DNA of 64,000 nt from Hydractinia symbiolongicarpus (GCF_029227915.1 NC_079876.1:37121828-37185827), one strand, 5' to 3'. Positions 1-12,734 are shown, numbered from the stretch's first letter. Numbers and translations: made by a program. The notes: generated by a model from the letters alone, not told the origin.

Positions 1-374
1 TGGTAGCGCTTCATTTAAGAATTTAGATGAATAAGTCATTCTTTACTGTGGGACCAATCCTAGACGTTATCGCGCGCTGAAGAACTATCGACAGTTTCAT
101 AAACTACATTTCATTGACTTTCTAACGGTGTCAGTCCGTTTGAGTTACAACGGTTGGGTCACATATTCGTAACAACATGTATTTAGCGATATTTTTTTTG
201 ATATTACTGGCTTGCATCGCTTTTAACAATGAAACGAATGATTGTGGGACTTAATTGAACCAACTTAGGACTGTGACCTGATAAATGTGATAAATGATAC
301 AATTGGACTCCAAGAAATAACATTCTTCTTAATTTGACGTGATTGCCGCAACTCAGCGATTACACTGGGCGCTG
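1..374 (+). repeat. Representative satellite monomer
   Basis: One complete monomer, used here as a map for the family. Approximate internal order: AT-rich ATTTAG block (21-36), first TGTGGGAC block (47-60), GC-rich CpG cluster TATCGCGCGCTGA (68-80), ACATTTCATTGAC block (106-118), the best conserved stretch around GGTGTCAGTCCG (127-138), TTGGGTCAC (154-162), CAACATGTATTTAGCG (173-188), a T tract that varies between types (190-200), GCATCGCTTTTAAC (214-227), second TGTGGGAC block (243-250), GGACTCCAAGAAATAAC (305-321) and the GGGCGCT half of a hairpin that spans the junction with the next monomer. By hand count GC is about 38% with 17 CpG. A very similar monomer recurs at 2986, eight repeats downstream. 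Confidence 0.95.
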
Positions 375-384
375 TTGTAGCGCC
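368..384. other. Monomer-junction inverted repeat (example copy)
   Basis: GGCGCT (368-373) and AGCGCC (379-384) are perfect reverse complements separated by a 5-base loop, GTTGT. The same dyad sits at the same place in most monomers, usually as GCGCT/AGCGC with loop GTGGT. Loop variants GTGAT, GTGCT, GCGAT, GCCAT and GTAGT occur with the five-base stem kept. Two types break the stem (ACCGC or AGCAC in place of AGCGC). Whether it forms a cruciform or binds a protein cannot be told from sequence. Confidence 0.6.
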
Positions 385-599
385 TCATTTAAAAATTTAG
401 GTAAATAAGTCATTCTTTACTGTGGGACCAATCCTAGCCATTATCGCGCGCTGAAGAAATAGCGACAGTTTCAAAAATTACATTACATTGACTTTCTAAC
501 GGTATCAATCCACTTCAGTTACAACAGTGGCGTCACACATTCGTACCAACATGTATTTAGCGATATTTATGTGATATTACTAGGTTGCATCGCTTTTAT

Positions 600-2100
600 C
601 AGTGAAACGATTGACTGTGGGACTTAATTGAACTGATTATGGACTGTGACCTTAAAAATGTGAAAGTGAGACAATTGGACTCCAAGAAATAACATTCTTC
701 TTAACTTGACGTGATTGCCGGAACTCAGCGATTATACTGGGCGCTGTGGTAGCGCTTCATTTAAAAACTCAGATTATTGAGTCATTTATTACTGTGGGAC
801 CAATCCTAGCCGTTATCGCACGCTGAAGAAAAAGCGACAGTTTCAAAAAGTACATTTCATTGACTTTCTAACGGTGTCAGTCCGTTTGAGTTACAACGGT
901 TGGGTCACCTATTCGTACCAACATGTATTTAGCGATATTTTTCTGATATTACTAGGTTGCATCGCTTTTAACAGTAAAACGATTGACTGTGGGACTTAAT
1001 TGAACTAACTTTGGACTGCGACCTGATAAATATGATAAATGAGACAATTGGACTCCAAGAAATAACATTCTTCTTAATTTGACGTGATTGCCGGAACTCA
1101 GCGATTATACTGGGCGCTGTGGTACCGCTTCATTTAAAAATTTATATAAATAAGGCATTCTTTACTGTGGGACCAATCCTATCCGTTAGCGCGCGCTGAA
1201 ATAATATCGACAGTTTCAAATACTACATTTCACTGACTTTCTAACGGTGTCAGTCCGTTTGAGTTTCAACAGTTGGGTCACATATTCGTACAAACATGTA
1301 TATAGCGATATTTATCTGATATTACTAGGTTGCATTGCTTTTAACACTGAAACGATTGACTGTGGGACTTAAGTGAACTGATTATGGACTGTGACCTTAA
1401 AAATGTGAAAGTGAGACAATTGGACTCCAAGAAATAACATTCTTCTTAACTTGACGTGATTGCCGGAACTCAGCGATTATACTGGGCGCTGTGGTAGCGC
1501 TTCATTTAAAAACTCAGATTATTGAGTCATTTATTACTGTGGGACCAATCCTAGCCGTTATCGCACGCTGAAGAAAAAGCGACAGTTTCAAAAAGTACAT
1601 TTCATTGACTTTTTAACGGTGTCAGTCCGTTTGAGTTACAACGGTTGGGTCACCTATTCGTACCAACATGTATTTAGCGATATTTTTCTGATATTACTAG
1701 GTTGCATCGCTTTTAACAGTAAAACGATTGACTGTGGGAGTTAATTGAACTAACTTTGGACTGCGACCTGATAAATATGATAAATGAGACAATTGGACTC
1801 CAAGAAATAACATTCTTCTTAATTTGACGTGATTGCCGGAACTCAGCGATTATACTGGGCGCTGTGGTAGCACTTCATTTAAAAATTTAGACAAATAAGT
1901 CATTTTTTACTGTGGGACTAATCCTATCCGTTATCGCGCGCTGAAAAAATAGCGACAGTTTCAAATACTACATTTCACTGACTTTCTAACGGTGTCAGTC
2001 CGTTTGAGTTTCAACAGTTGGGTCACATATTCGTACCAACATGTATATAGCGATATTTATCTGATATTACTAGGTTACATTGCTTTTAACAGTGAAACGA
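600..2100 (+). repeat. Higher-order repeat, dimer unit about 745 bp
   Basis: The type carrying AAACTCAGATTATTGAGTCA occurs at 766 and again at 1511, 745 bp apart. The end of the preceding monomer (GAACTGATTATGGACTGTGA, near 630) likewise recurs near 1375. The second monomer of each pair shares CATGTATATAGCG. The second half of the right copy is more diverged than the first. Boundaries are approximate. Confidence 0.75.
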
Positions 2101-4099
2101 TTGACTGTGGGACTTAATTGAACTAACTTTGGACTGCGACCTGATAAATGTATTAAATAAAAAAAATTGGACTCCAAGAAATAACGTTCTTCTTAATTTG
2201 ACATGATTGCCTGAACTCAGCGATTACACTGGGCGCCTTGGTAGCGTTTCTTTTAAAAATTCAGATTAATGAGTCATTTGTTACTGTGGGACCAATCCTA
2301 GCCGTTGGCGCGCGCTGAAGTAATACAGACAGTTTCAAATACTACATTTCACTGACTTTCTAACGGTGTCAGTCCGTTTCACTTTCAACAGTTGGGTCAC
2401 ATATTCGTACCAACATGTATTTAGCGCTATTTATCCGATATTACTAGGTTGCATCGAATTTAACAGTGAAACGAATGACTCTGGCACATAATTGAACAGA
2501 TTTTGGATTGTGTCCTTATTAATGTTAAAGGGAAGACAATTGGACACCAAAAAATAAAATTTTTCTTTATTTGACATCATTGCTGAAACTCAGCGTTTAC
2601 ACTGGGCGCTGTGGTAGCGTTTCAATTAAATATTAAGATAAAAAAGTCATTTTTTAATGTGGGACCAATCCTAGCCGTTAGCGCGCGCTGAAGTAATAGT
2701 GACAGCTTGAAAAACTACGTTTCATTGACTTTCTAACAGTGTCAGTCCGTTTGAGTTACAACGGTTGGGTCACATATTCGTAACAACATGTATTTAGCGA
2801 TATTTTTTTTGATATTACTGGCTTGCATCGCTTTTAACAATGAAACGAATGATTGTGGGACTTAATTGAACCAACTTAGGACTGTGACCTGATAAATGTG
2901 ATAAATGATACAAATGGACTCCAAGAAATACCATTCTTCTTAATTTGACGGGATTGCCGGAACTCAGCGATTACACTGGGCGCTGTGGTAGCGCTTCATT
3001 TAAAAATTTAGATGAATAAGTCATTCTTTACTGTGGGACCAATCCTAGACGTTATCGCGCGCTGAAGAACTATCGACAGTTTCATAAACTACATTTCATT
3101 GACTTTCTAACGGTGTCAGTCCGTTTGAGTTACAACGGTTGGGTCACATATTCGTAACAACATGTATTTAGCGATATTTTTTTTGATATTACTGGCTTGC
3201 ATCGCTTTTAACAATGAAACGAATGATTGTGGGACTTAATTGAACCAACTTAGGACTGTGACCTGATAAATGTGATAAATGATACAAATGGACTCCAAGA
3301 AATAACATTCTTCTTAATTTGACGTGATTGCCGCCTCTCAGCGATTACACTGGGCGCTGTGGTAGCGCTTCATTTAAAAATTTAGATAAATAAGTCATTC
3401 TTTACTGTGGGACCAATCCTAGGCGTTATCGCGCGCTAAAGAAATATCGACAGTTTCAAAAACTACATTTCATTGACTTTCTAACGCTGACAGTCCGTTT
3501 GAGTTACAACGGTTGGGTCACATATTTGTACAAACATGTATTTAGCGATATTTATTTTGATATTACTAGTTTGCATCGCTTTTAACAATGAAACGAATGA
3601 CTGTGGGACTTAATTGAACTGACTTTGGACTGTGACCTGATAAATGTTATAAATGAGACAATTGGACTCCAAGAAATAACATTCTTCTTAATTTGACGTG
3701 ATTGCCGCAACTGAGCGATTACACTGGGCGCTGTTGTAGCGCCTCATTTAAATATTTAGGTAAATAAGTCATTCTTTACTGTGGGACCAATCCTAGCCAT
3801 TAGCGGGCGCTGAAGTATTAGAGACAGTTTCAAGTACTACATTTCACTGACTTTCTAACGGTGTCAGTTCGTTTAAGGTTTGACGGTTGGGTCACATATT
3901 CGTACCAACATGTATTTAGCGATATTTATCTGATATTACTAGGTTGCATCGCTTTTAGCAGTGAAACGATTGACTGTGGGACTTAATTGAAGTAACTTTG
4001 GACTGTGACCTGATAAATGTGATAAATGAAGAAAATTGGACTGCAAGAAATAACATTCTTCTTAATGTGACATGATTGCCGGAACTAAGCGATTGCACT

Positions 4100-7000
4100 G
4101 GGCGCTGTGGTAGCGCTTCATTTAAAAATTTAGATTAATGAATCATTTATTACTGTGGGACCAATCCTAGCCGTTATCGCACGCTGAAGAAATAGCGACA
4201 GCTTCAAAAACTACATTTCATTGACTTTCTAACGGTGTCAGTCCATTTGAGTTACAACGGTTGGGTCACCTATTCGTACCAACATGTATTTAGCTATATT
4301 TTTCTGATATTACTAGGTTGCATCGCTTTTAACAATGAAACGATTGACTGTGGGACTTAACTGAACTAACTTTGGACTGTGACCTGATAAATGTGATAAA
4401 TGAGAAAATTGGACTCCAAGAAATAACATTCTTCTTAATTTGACATGATTGCCGGAACTCAGCGATTACACTGGGCGCTGTGGTAGCGCTTCATTTAAAA
4501 ATTTAGATGAATAAGTGATTCTTTACTGTGGGACCAATCCTAGACGTTATCGCGCACTGAAGAACTATCGATAGTTTCATAAACTACATTTCATTGACAT
4601 TCTAACAGTGTCAGTCCGTTTAAGTTACAACGGTTGGGTCACATATTCGTAACAACATGTATTTAGCGATATTTGTTTTGATATTACTAGCTTGCATCGC
4701 TTTTAACAATGAAACGAATGATTGTGGGACTTAATGAACTAACTTTGAACTGTGACCTGATAAATGTGATAAATGACACACATGGACTCCAAGAAATAAC
4801 ATTCTTCTTAATTTGACGTGATTGCCGCAACTCAGCGATTACACTGGGCGCTGTTGTAGCGCCTCATTTAAATATTTAGGTAAATAAGTCATTCTTTACT
4901 GTGGGACCAATCCTAGCCATTAGCGCGCGCTGAAGTAACAGAGACAGTTTCAAGTACTACATTTCACTGACTTTCTAACGGTGTCAGTTCGTTTGAGGTT
5001 TGACGGTTGGGTCACATATTTGTACCAACATGTATTTAGCGATACTTATCTGATATTACTAGGTTGCATCGCTTTTAGCAGTGAAACGATTGACTGTGGG
5101 ACTTAATTGAAGTAACTTTGGAGTGTGACCTGATAAATGTGATAAATGAAGAAAATTGGACTGCAAGAATAAACATTCTTCTTAATGTGACATGATTGCC
5201 GGAACTAAGCGATTGCACTGGGCGCTGTGATAGCGCTTCATTTAAAAATTTAGATTAATGAATCATTTATTACTGTGGGACCAATCCTAGCCGTTATCGC
5301 ACGCTGAAGAAATAGCGACAGCTTCAAAAACTACATTTCATTGACTTTCTAACGGTGTCAGTCCGTTTGAGTTACAACGGTTGGGTCACATATTCGTAAC
5401 AACATGTATTTAGCGATATTTTTCTCATATTACTAGGTTGCATTGCTTTTAACAGTGAAACGATTGACTGTGGGACTTGATTGAACTAACTTTGGACTGC
5501 GACCTGATAAATATGATAAATGAGACAATTGGACTCCAAGAAATAACATTCTTCTTAATTTGACGTGATTGCCGGAACTCAGCGATTATACTGGGCGCTG
5601 TGGTACCGCTTCATTTAAAAATTTAGATAAATAAGTCATTCTTTACTGTGGGACCAATCCTATCCGTTATCGCGCGCTGAAGTAATAGCGATAGTTTCAA
5701 AAACTACATTTCATTGACCTTGTAGCGGTGTCAGTCCGTTTGAGTTACAACGGTTGGGTCACATATTGGTACCAACATGTATTTAGCGATACTTATCTGA
5801 TGTTACTAGGTTGCATCGCTTTTAACAATGAAACGATTGACTGTGGGACTTAACTGAACTAACTTTGGACTGTGACCTGATAAATGTGATAAATGAGAAA
5901 ATTGGACTCCAAGAAATAACATTCTTCTTAATTTGACATGATTGCCGGAACTCAGCGATTACACTGGGCGCTGTGGTAGCGCTTCTTTTAAAAATTTAGA
6001 TTAATGAGTCATTTCTTACTGTGGGACCAATCCTAGCCGTTAGCGCGCGCTGAAATAATAGAGACAGTTTCAAATATTACATTTCACTGTCTTTGTAACG
6101 GTGTCAGTCCGTTTGAGTTTCAACAGTTGGGTCACATATTCGTACCAACATGTATTTAGCGATACTTATCTGATGTTACTAGGTTGCATCGCTTTTAACA
6201 ATGAAACGATTGACTGTGGGACTTAATTGAACTAACTTTGGACTGCGACCTGATAAATATGATAAATGAGACAATTGGACTCCAAGAAATAACATTGTTC
6301 TTAATTTGACATGATTGCCGGAACTCAGCGATTATACTGGGCGCTGTGGTACCGCTTCATTTAAAAATTTAGATAAATAAGTCATTCTTTACTGTGGGAC
6401 CAATCCTAGCCGTTATCGCGCGCTGAAGTAATAGCGATAGTTTCAAAAAGTACATTTCATTGACCTTGTAGCGGTGTCAGTCCGTTTGAGTTACAACGGT
6501 TGGGTCACATATTCGTACCAACATGTATTTAGCGATACTTATCTGATGTTACTAGGTTGCATCGCTTTTAACAATGAAACGATTGACTGTGGGACTTAAC
6601 TGAACTAACTTTGGACTGTGACCTGATAAATGTGATAAATGAGAAAATTGGACTCCAAGAAATAACATTCTTTTTAATTTGACATGATTGCCGGAACTCA
6701 GCGATTACACTGGGCGCTGTGGTAGCGCTTCATTTAAAAATTTAGATTAATGAATCAGTTATTACTGTGGGACCAATCCTAGCCGTTATCGCACGCTGAA
6801 GAAATAGCGACAGCTTCAAAAACTACATTTCATTGACTTTCTAACGGTGTCAGTCCATTTGAGTTACAACGGTTGGGTCACCTATTCGTACCAACATGTA
6901 TTTAGCTATATTTTTCTGATATTACTAGGTTGCATCGCTTTTAACAATGAAACGATTGACTGTGGGACTTAACTGAACTAACTTTGGACTGTGACCTGAT

Positions 7001-8772
7001 AAATGTGATAAATGAGAAAATTGGACTCCAAGAAATAACATTCTTCTTAATTTGACATGATTGCCGGAACTCAGCGATTACACTGGGCGCTGTGGTAGCG
7101 CTTCATTTAAAAATTTAGATGAATAAGTGATTCTTTACTGTGGGACCAATCCTAGACGTTATCGCGCACTGAAGAACTATCGATAGTTTCATAAACTACA
7201 TTTCATTGACATTCTAACAGTGTCAGTCCGTTTGAGTTACAACGGTTGGGTCACATATTCGTAACAACATGTATTTAGCGATATTTGTTTTGATATTACT
7301 AGCTTGCATCGCTTTTAACAATGAAACGAATGATTGTGGGACTTAATGAACTAACTTTGAACTGTGACCTGATAAATGTGATAAATGACACACATGGACT
7401 CCAAGAAATAACATTCTTCTTAATTTGACGTGATTGCCGCAACTCAGCGATTACACTGGGCGCTGTTGTAGCGCCTCATTTAAATATTTAGGTAAATAAG
7501 TCATTCTTTACTGTGGGACCAATCCTAGCCATTAGCGCGCGCTGAAGTAATAGAGACAGTTTCAAGTACTACATTTCACTGACTTTCTAACGGTGTCAGT
7601 TCGTTTGAGGTTTGACGGTTGGGTCACATATTCGTACCAACATGTATTTAGCGATACTTATCTGATATTACTAGGTTGCATCGCTTTTAGCAGTGAAACG
7701 ATTGACTGTGAGACTTAATTGAAGTAACTTTGGAGTGTGACCTGATAAATGTGATAAATGAAGAAAATTGGACTGCAAGAATAAACATTCTTCTTAATGT
7801 GACATGATTGCCGGAACTAAGCGATTGCACTGGGCGCTGTGATAGCGCTTCATTTAAAAATTTAGATTAATGAATCATTTATTACTGTGGGACCAATCCT
7901 AGCCGTTATCGCACGCTGAAGAAATAGCGACAGCTTCAAAAACTACATTTCATTGACTTTCTAACGGTGTCAGTGCGTTTGAGTTACAACGGTTGGGTCA
8001 CATATTCGTAACAACATGTATTTAGCGATATTTGTCTCATATTACTAGGTTGCATTGCTTTTAACAGTGAAACGATTGACTGTGGGACTTGATTGAACTA
8101 ACTTTGGACTGCGACCTGATAAATATGATAAATGAGACAATTGGACTCCAAGAAATAACATTCTTCTTAATTTGACGTGATTGCCGGAACTCAGCGATTA
8201 TACTGGGCGCTGTGGTACCGCTTCATTTAAAAATTTAGATAAATAAGTCATTCTTTACTGTGGGACCAATCCTATCCGTTATCGCGCGCTGAAGTAATAG
8301 CGATAGTTTCAAAAACTACATTTCATTGACCTTGTAGCGGTGTCAGTCCGTTTGAGTTACAACGGTTGGGTCACATATTGGTACCAACATGTATTTAGCG
8401 ATACTTATCTGATGTTACTAGGTTGCATCGCTTTTAACAATGAAACGATTGACTGTGGGACTTAACTGAACTAACTTTGGACTGTGACCTGATAAATGTG
8501 ATAAATGAGAAAATTGGACTCCAAGAAATAACATTCTTCTTAATTTGACATGATTGCCGGAACTCAGCGATTACACTGGGCGCTGTGGTAGCGCTTCTTT
8601 TAAAAATTTAGATTAATGAGTCATTTCTTACTGTGGGACCAATCCTAGCCGTTAGCGCGCGCTGAAATAATAGAGACAGTTTCAAATATTACATTTCACT
8701 GTCTTTGTAACGGTGTCAGTCCGTTTGAGTTGCAACAGTTGGGTCACATATTCGTACCAACATGTATTTAGC
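4100..8772 (+). repeat. Higher-order repeat, heptamer unit 2612 bp
   Basis: Seven monomer types in order (anchors 4108, 4481, 4854, 5228, 5601, 5974, 6347) are followed by the same first six types (6720, 7093, 7466, 7839, 8213, 8586) at a constant offset of about 2612 bp. Type-specific marks agree in both copies: GTCCATTTGAG (4241 and 6853), GATGAATAAGTGATTC (4507 and 7119), the GTTGTAGCGCC junction and the TGGTACCGC junction. Differences between copies are sparse. Similarity is lost near 6160/8772. An extra monomer (8959) then precedes a seventh-type monomer at 9333. Confidence 0.9.
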
Positions 8773-9429
8773 GATATTTATCTGATATTACTAGGTTGCA
8801 TCGCTTTTAGCAGTGAAACGATTGACTGTGGGACTTAATTGAAGTAACTTTGGACTGTGACCTGATAAATGTGATAAATGAAGAAAATTGGACTGCAAGA
8901 AATAACATTCTTCTTAATGTGACATGATTGCCGGAACTCAGCGATTACATTGGGCGCTGTGGTAGCGCTTCATTTAAAAATTTAGATTAATGAGTCATTT
9001 ATTACTGTGGGACCAATCCTATCCGTTATCGCGCGCTGAAGTAATAGCGATAGTTTCACAAACTAAATTACATTGACCTTGTAGCGGTGTCAGTCCGTTT
9101 GAGTTACAACGGTTGGGTCACATATTCGTACCAACATGTATTTAGCGATACTTATCTGATGTTACTAGGTTGCATCGCTTTTAACAATGAAACGATTGAC
9201 TGTGGGACTTAATTGAACTAACTTTGGACTGCGACCTGATAAATATGATAAATGAGACAATTGGACTCCAAGAAATAACATTCTTCTTAATTTGACATGA
9301 TTGCCGGAACTCAGCGATTATACTGGGCGCTGTGGTACCGCTTCATTTAAAAATTTAGATAAATAAGTCATTCTTTACTGTGGGACCAATCCTAGCCGTT
9401 ATCGCGCGCTGAAGTAATAGCGATAGTTT

Positions 9430-11590
9430 CAAAAAGTACATTTCATTGACCTTGTAGCGGTGTCAGTCCGTTTGAGTTACAACGGTTGGGTCACGTATTC
9501 ATACCAACATGTATTTAGCGATACTTATCTGATGTTACTAGGTTGCATCGCTTTTAACAATGAAACGATTGACTGTGGGACTTAACTGAACTAACTTTGG
9601 ACTGTGACCTGATAAATGTGATAAATGAGAAAATTGGACTCCAAGAAATAACATTCTTTTTACTTTGACATGATTGCCGGAACTCAGCGATTACACTGGG
9701 CGCTGTGGTAGCGCTTCATTTAAAAATTTAGATGAATAAGTGATTCTTTACTGTGGGACCAATCCTAGACGTTATCGCGCGCTGAAGAACTATCGACAGT
9801 TTCATAAACTACATTTCATTGACTTTCTAACGGTGTCAGTCCGTTTGAGTTACAACGGTTGGGTCACATATTGGTAACAACATGTATTTAGCGATATTTT
9901 TTTTGATATTACTAGCTTGCATCGCTTTTAACAATGAAACGAATGATTGTGGGACTTAATTGAACTAACTTTGAACTGTGACCTGATAAATGTGATAAAT
10001 GATACAATTGGACTCCAAGAAATAACATTCTTCTTAATTTGACGTGATTGCCGCAACTCAGCGATTACACTGGGCGCTGTTGTAGCGCCTCATTTAAATA
10101 TTTAGGTAAATAAGTCATTCTTTACTGTGGGACCAATCCTAGCCATTAGCGCGCGCTGAAGTAATAGAGACAGTTTCAAGTACTACACTTCACTGACTTT
10201 CTAACGGTGTCAGTTCGTATGAGGTTTGACGGTTGGGTCACATATTCGTACCAACATGTATTTAGCGATGTTTATCTGATATTACTAGGTTGCATCGCTT
10301 TTAGCAGTGAAACGATTGACTGTGGGACTTAATTGAAGTAACTTTGGACTGTGACCTGATAAATGTGATAAATGAAGAAAATTGGACTGCAAGAATAAAC
10401 ATTCTTCTTAATGTGACATGATTGCCGGAACTAAGCGATTGCACTGGGCGCTGTGGTAGCGCTTCATTTAAAAATTTAGATTAATGAGTCATTTATTACT
10501 GTGGGACCAATCCTATCCGTTATCGCGCGCTGAAGTAATAGCGATAGTTTCAAAAACTAAATTACATTGACCTTGTAGCGGTGTCAGTCCGTTTGAGTTA
10601 CAACGGTTGGGTCACATATTCGTACCAACATGTATTTAGCGATACTTATCTGATGTTACTAGGTTGCATCGCTTTTAACAATGAAACGATTGACTGTGGG
10701 ACTTAACTGAACTAACTTTGGACTGTGACCTGATAAATGTGATAAATGAGAAAATTGGACTCCAAGAAATAACATTCTTTTTAATTTGACATGATTGCCG
10801 GAACTCAGCGATTACACTGGGCGCTGTGGTAGCGCTTCATTTAAAAATTTAGATGAATTAATGATTCTTTACTGTGGGACCAATCCTAGACGTTATCGCG
10901 CGCTGAAGAACTATCGACAGTTTCATAAACTACATTTCATTGACTTTCTAACGGTGTCAGTCCGTTTGAGTTACAACGGTTGGGTCACATATTGGTAACA
11001 ACATGTATTTAGCGATATTTTTTTTGATATTACTAGCTTGCATCGCTTTTAACAATGAAACGAATGATTGTGGGACTTAATTGAACTAACTTTGAACTGT
11101 GACCTGATAAATGTGATAAATGATACAATTGAACTCCAAGAAATAACATTCTTCTTAATTTGACGTGATTGCCGCAACTCAGCGATTACACTGGGCGCTG
11201 TTGTAGCGCCTCATTTAAATATTTAGGTAAATAAGTCATTCTTTACTGTGGGACCAATCTTAGCCATTAGCGCGCGCTGAAGTAATAGAGACAGTTTCAA
11301 GTACTACATTTCACTGACTTTCTAACGGTGTCAGTTCGTATGAGGTTTGACGGTTGGGTCACATATTCGTACCAACATGTATTTAGCGATGTTTATCTGA
11401 TATTACTAGGTTGCATCGCTTTTAGCAGTGAAACGATTGACTGTGGGACTTAATTGAAGTAACTTTGGACTGTGACCTGATAAATGTGATAAATGAAGAA
11501 AATTGGACTGCAAGAATAAACATTCTTCTTAATGTGACATGATTGCCGGAACTAAGCGATTGCACTGGGCGCTGTAGTAGCGCTTCATTT
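9430..11590 (+). repeat. Higher-order repeat, trimer unit about 1121 bp
   Basis: The second and third monomer types of the upstream heptamer recur here as part of a three-monomer unit: anchors 9706 and 10827 (second type), and 10079 and 11201 (third type), all offset by 1121-1122 bp. The intervening monomer at 10453 resembles the extra one at 8959. The pattern suggests that a trimer was excised from the heptamer and amplified next to it. Confidence 0.8.
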
Positions 11591-11704
11591 AACAATTTAG
11601 ATTAACGAGTCATTTCTTACTGGGGGACCAATCCTAGCCGTTATCGCACGCTGAAGAAATAGCGACAGCTTCAAAAACTACATTTCATTGACTTTCTAAC
11701 GGTG

Positions 11705-11710
11705 TCAGTC
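11705..11710. repeat. Target-site duplication, left copy (TCAGTC)
   Basis: The satellite reads GGTGTCAGTC and then changes abruptly to TTTTC repeats. TCAGTC is repeated at the other end of the insert (16475-16480), where the satellite resumes with CGTTTGAG. The preceding base differs (G on the left, A on the right), so the duplication is 6 bp. Confidence 0.85.
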
Positions 11711-11730
11711 TTTTCTTTTCTTTTCTTTTC
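11711..11730 (-). repeat. Retrotransposon 3' tail, (GAAAA)4
   Basis: The plus strand shows four perfect TTTTC units directly next to the target duplication, so the transcript ends in (GAAAA)4. Elements of the CR1/L2 group commonly end in short tandem repeats rather than poly(A), and such tails are thought to help the reverse transcriptase recognise its own RNA. The position marks the element's 3' end. Confidence 0.85.
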
Positions 11731-11882
11731 AATTTATTTAAAGTCGATTATTCACATATTTACAATAGTTTCCAAAAAAAAAGTAATTAAGAAAACTAAT
11801 CTAAATCGACTAATTTTTTATATGTTTACAATTAAATAAAATCATTTTTTTTATATATATAAACAATAATAACAACAAAGTT
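11731..11882 (-). other. Retrotransposon 3' UTR
   Basis: Non-coding stretch between the ORF2 stop codon (11883-11885) and the pentanucleotide tail. It is very AT-rich with short A and T runs and a TATATATATAAAC segment on the plus strand near 11855. No open frame of note and no obvious hairpin was seen. Confidence 0.75.
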
Positions 11883-12722
11883 CTATAAAGGGGCCTTACA
11901 TTCATCACAGTTACATTTAGATCCGTCCCACATTTTAATCATGCTTTTAAAAACTTTAAGGTTGTCACATCGTTTCAAATGTGATGGTAGGTTATTCCAA
12001 ATCTTTGGTCCCAGGGCTGATAAGCTATTAGTTCCAAAAGTCGCGGTCCTTTTCCTTGAGACTACCAAATTATTTGTATTTTGTTCTCTGACTGTCCTAC
12101 CGTTATCATTTAAACAAAATATATCTTTCATAAAAAGAGGGCTGCTGTTATTTATAGTTTTAGAGATTTCTATACACAATGACCGTAAGCGATTTACATT
12201 CATGTGACTCTTGCTGGAATTTTTAAGTAAATTTTCGTATGTACTTACCGTATCATTATACAGAAATCTTAATGCTCGTTTTTGTATCATTTCGACTTTA
12301 GATAAAGATTTAGAAGAAGAAAAATGCCATATAAGGGAACAATAATTGAAATTTGCGTAGATAAAACTTTGAACTAAAATATATTTTGCTTGAAAGGATA
12401 AGAAACTTCTAAATCGAAATAAGGCATTTAGTTGGGCTGATGCTTTGTGACACAAATCATTAAGGTGTCTGTCAAAATTTAATTTATTGTCTATAGTCAC
12501 ACCTAGTAATTTCACGTTATTTTCACTTTCAATAGTTTTATTTCCTATATTAAATTTTAGACCTAAATTATCTGCCTTATTCTTTGTCAGAATTATCGAG
12601 TGAAATTTTTCAGGGTTTGCAATCATTTTATTCTCTTTTAACCAGGAGAGGGCAGTTTTAGCTTCGTTTTCTAAAGTATTTATCAAATTAGGAATAGAAT
12701 TTGAGAAGTTGGATATTGTGTT

Positions 12723-12734
12723 ATCATCAGCGTA
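12723..12734 (-). other. YADD catalytic motif of the reverse transcriptase
   Basis: The minus strand reads TAC GCT GAT GAT, the Y-A-D-D box carrying two of the three metal-binding aspartates. The third lies upstream in MDLSKAFD, in a different reading frame because of the frameshift near 12830. The active-site residues are therefore present although the frame is not continuous. Confidence 0.9.

Larger units (their letters stand above)
1..11710 (+). repeat. 373-bp satellite array, left segment (about 31 monomers)
   Basis: The sequence is a head-to-tail tandem repeat. The start of each monomer can be anchored on the TGGTAG that precedes CGCTTCATTT; anchors fall at 1, 375, 747, 1120, 1492, 1865, 2239, 2612, 2986 and 3360, giving a spacing of 372-374 bp. 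Blocks recognisable in nearly every monomer are TGTGGGACCAATCCTA, TAACGGTGTCAGTCCGTTTG, CAACATGTATTTAGCGATA, TTGCATCGCTTTTAAC and TTGGACTCCAAGAAATAACA. Monomers differ by substitutions and one- or two-base indels, and form distinguishable types. No inverted monomer was seen. The array begins before the window. The segment ends where a retrotransposon interrupts a monomer. No gene, RNA gene or other element was found in it. Confidence 0.98.

Noticed and set aside
165-182. CENP-B box-like sequence TTCGTAACAACATG (TTCGTACCAACATG in most monomers)
   Set aside because: The TTCGnnnnA half agrees, but the essential CGGG at the other end is ATGT in the monomers read. Not a CENP-B box.
1-374. Pol III promoter or tRNA-derived (SINE) origin of the monomer
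   Set aside because: No credible A box and B box pair and no cloverleaf could be found. TTCG alone is not enough.
367-385. Helitron-type 3' hairpin as the origin of the satellite
   Set aside because: The hairpin is short and is not followed by CTRR at the expected place. No TC start or Rep/helicase sequence is present.
10795-10998. Short open frames of 60-88 codons in the satellite, on both strands, many with near-identical predicted peptides (for example near 27139, 27513, 28634, 29008, 51170 and 54154)
   Set aside because: They recur with the satellite period and are closed by stops or indels in sister monomers. They show no domain and no codon bias, and both strands are open in the same place. 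They are by-products of a repeat with few stops in those frames.
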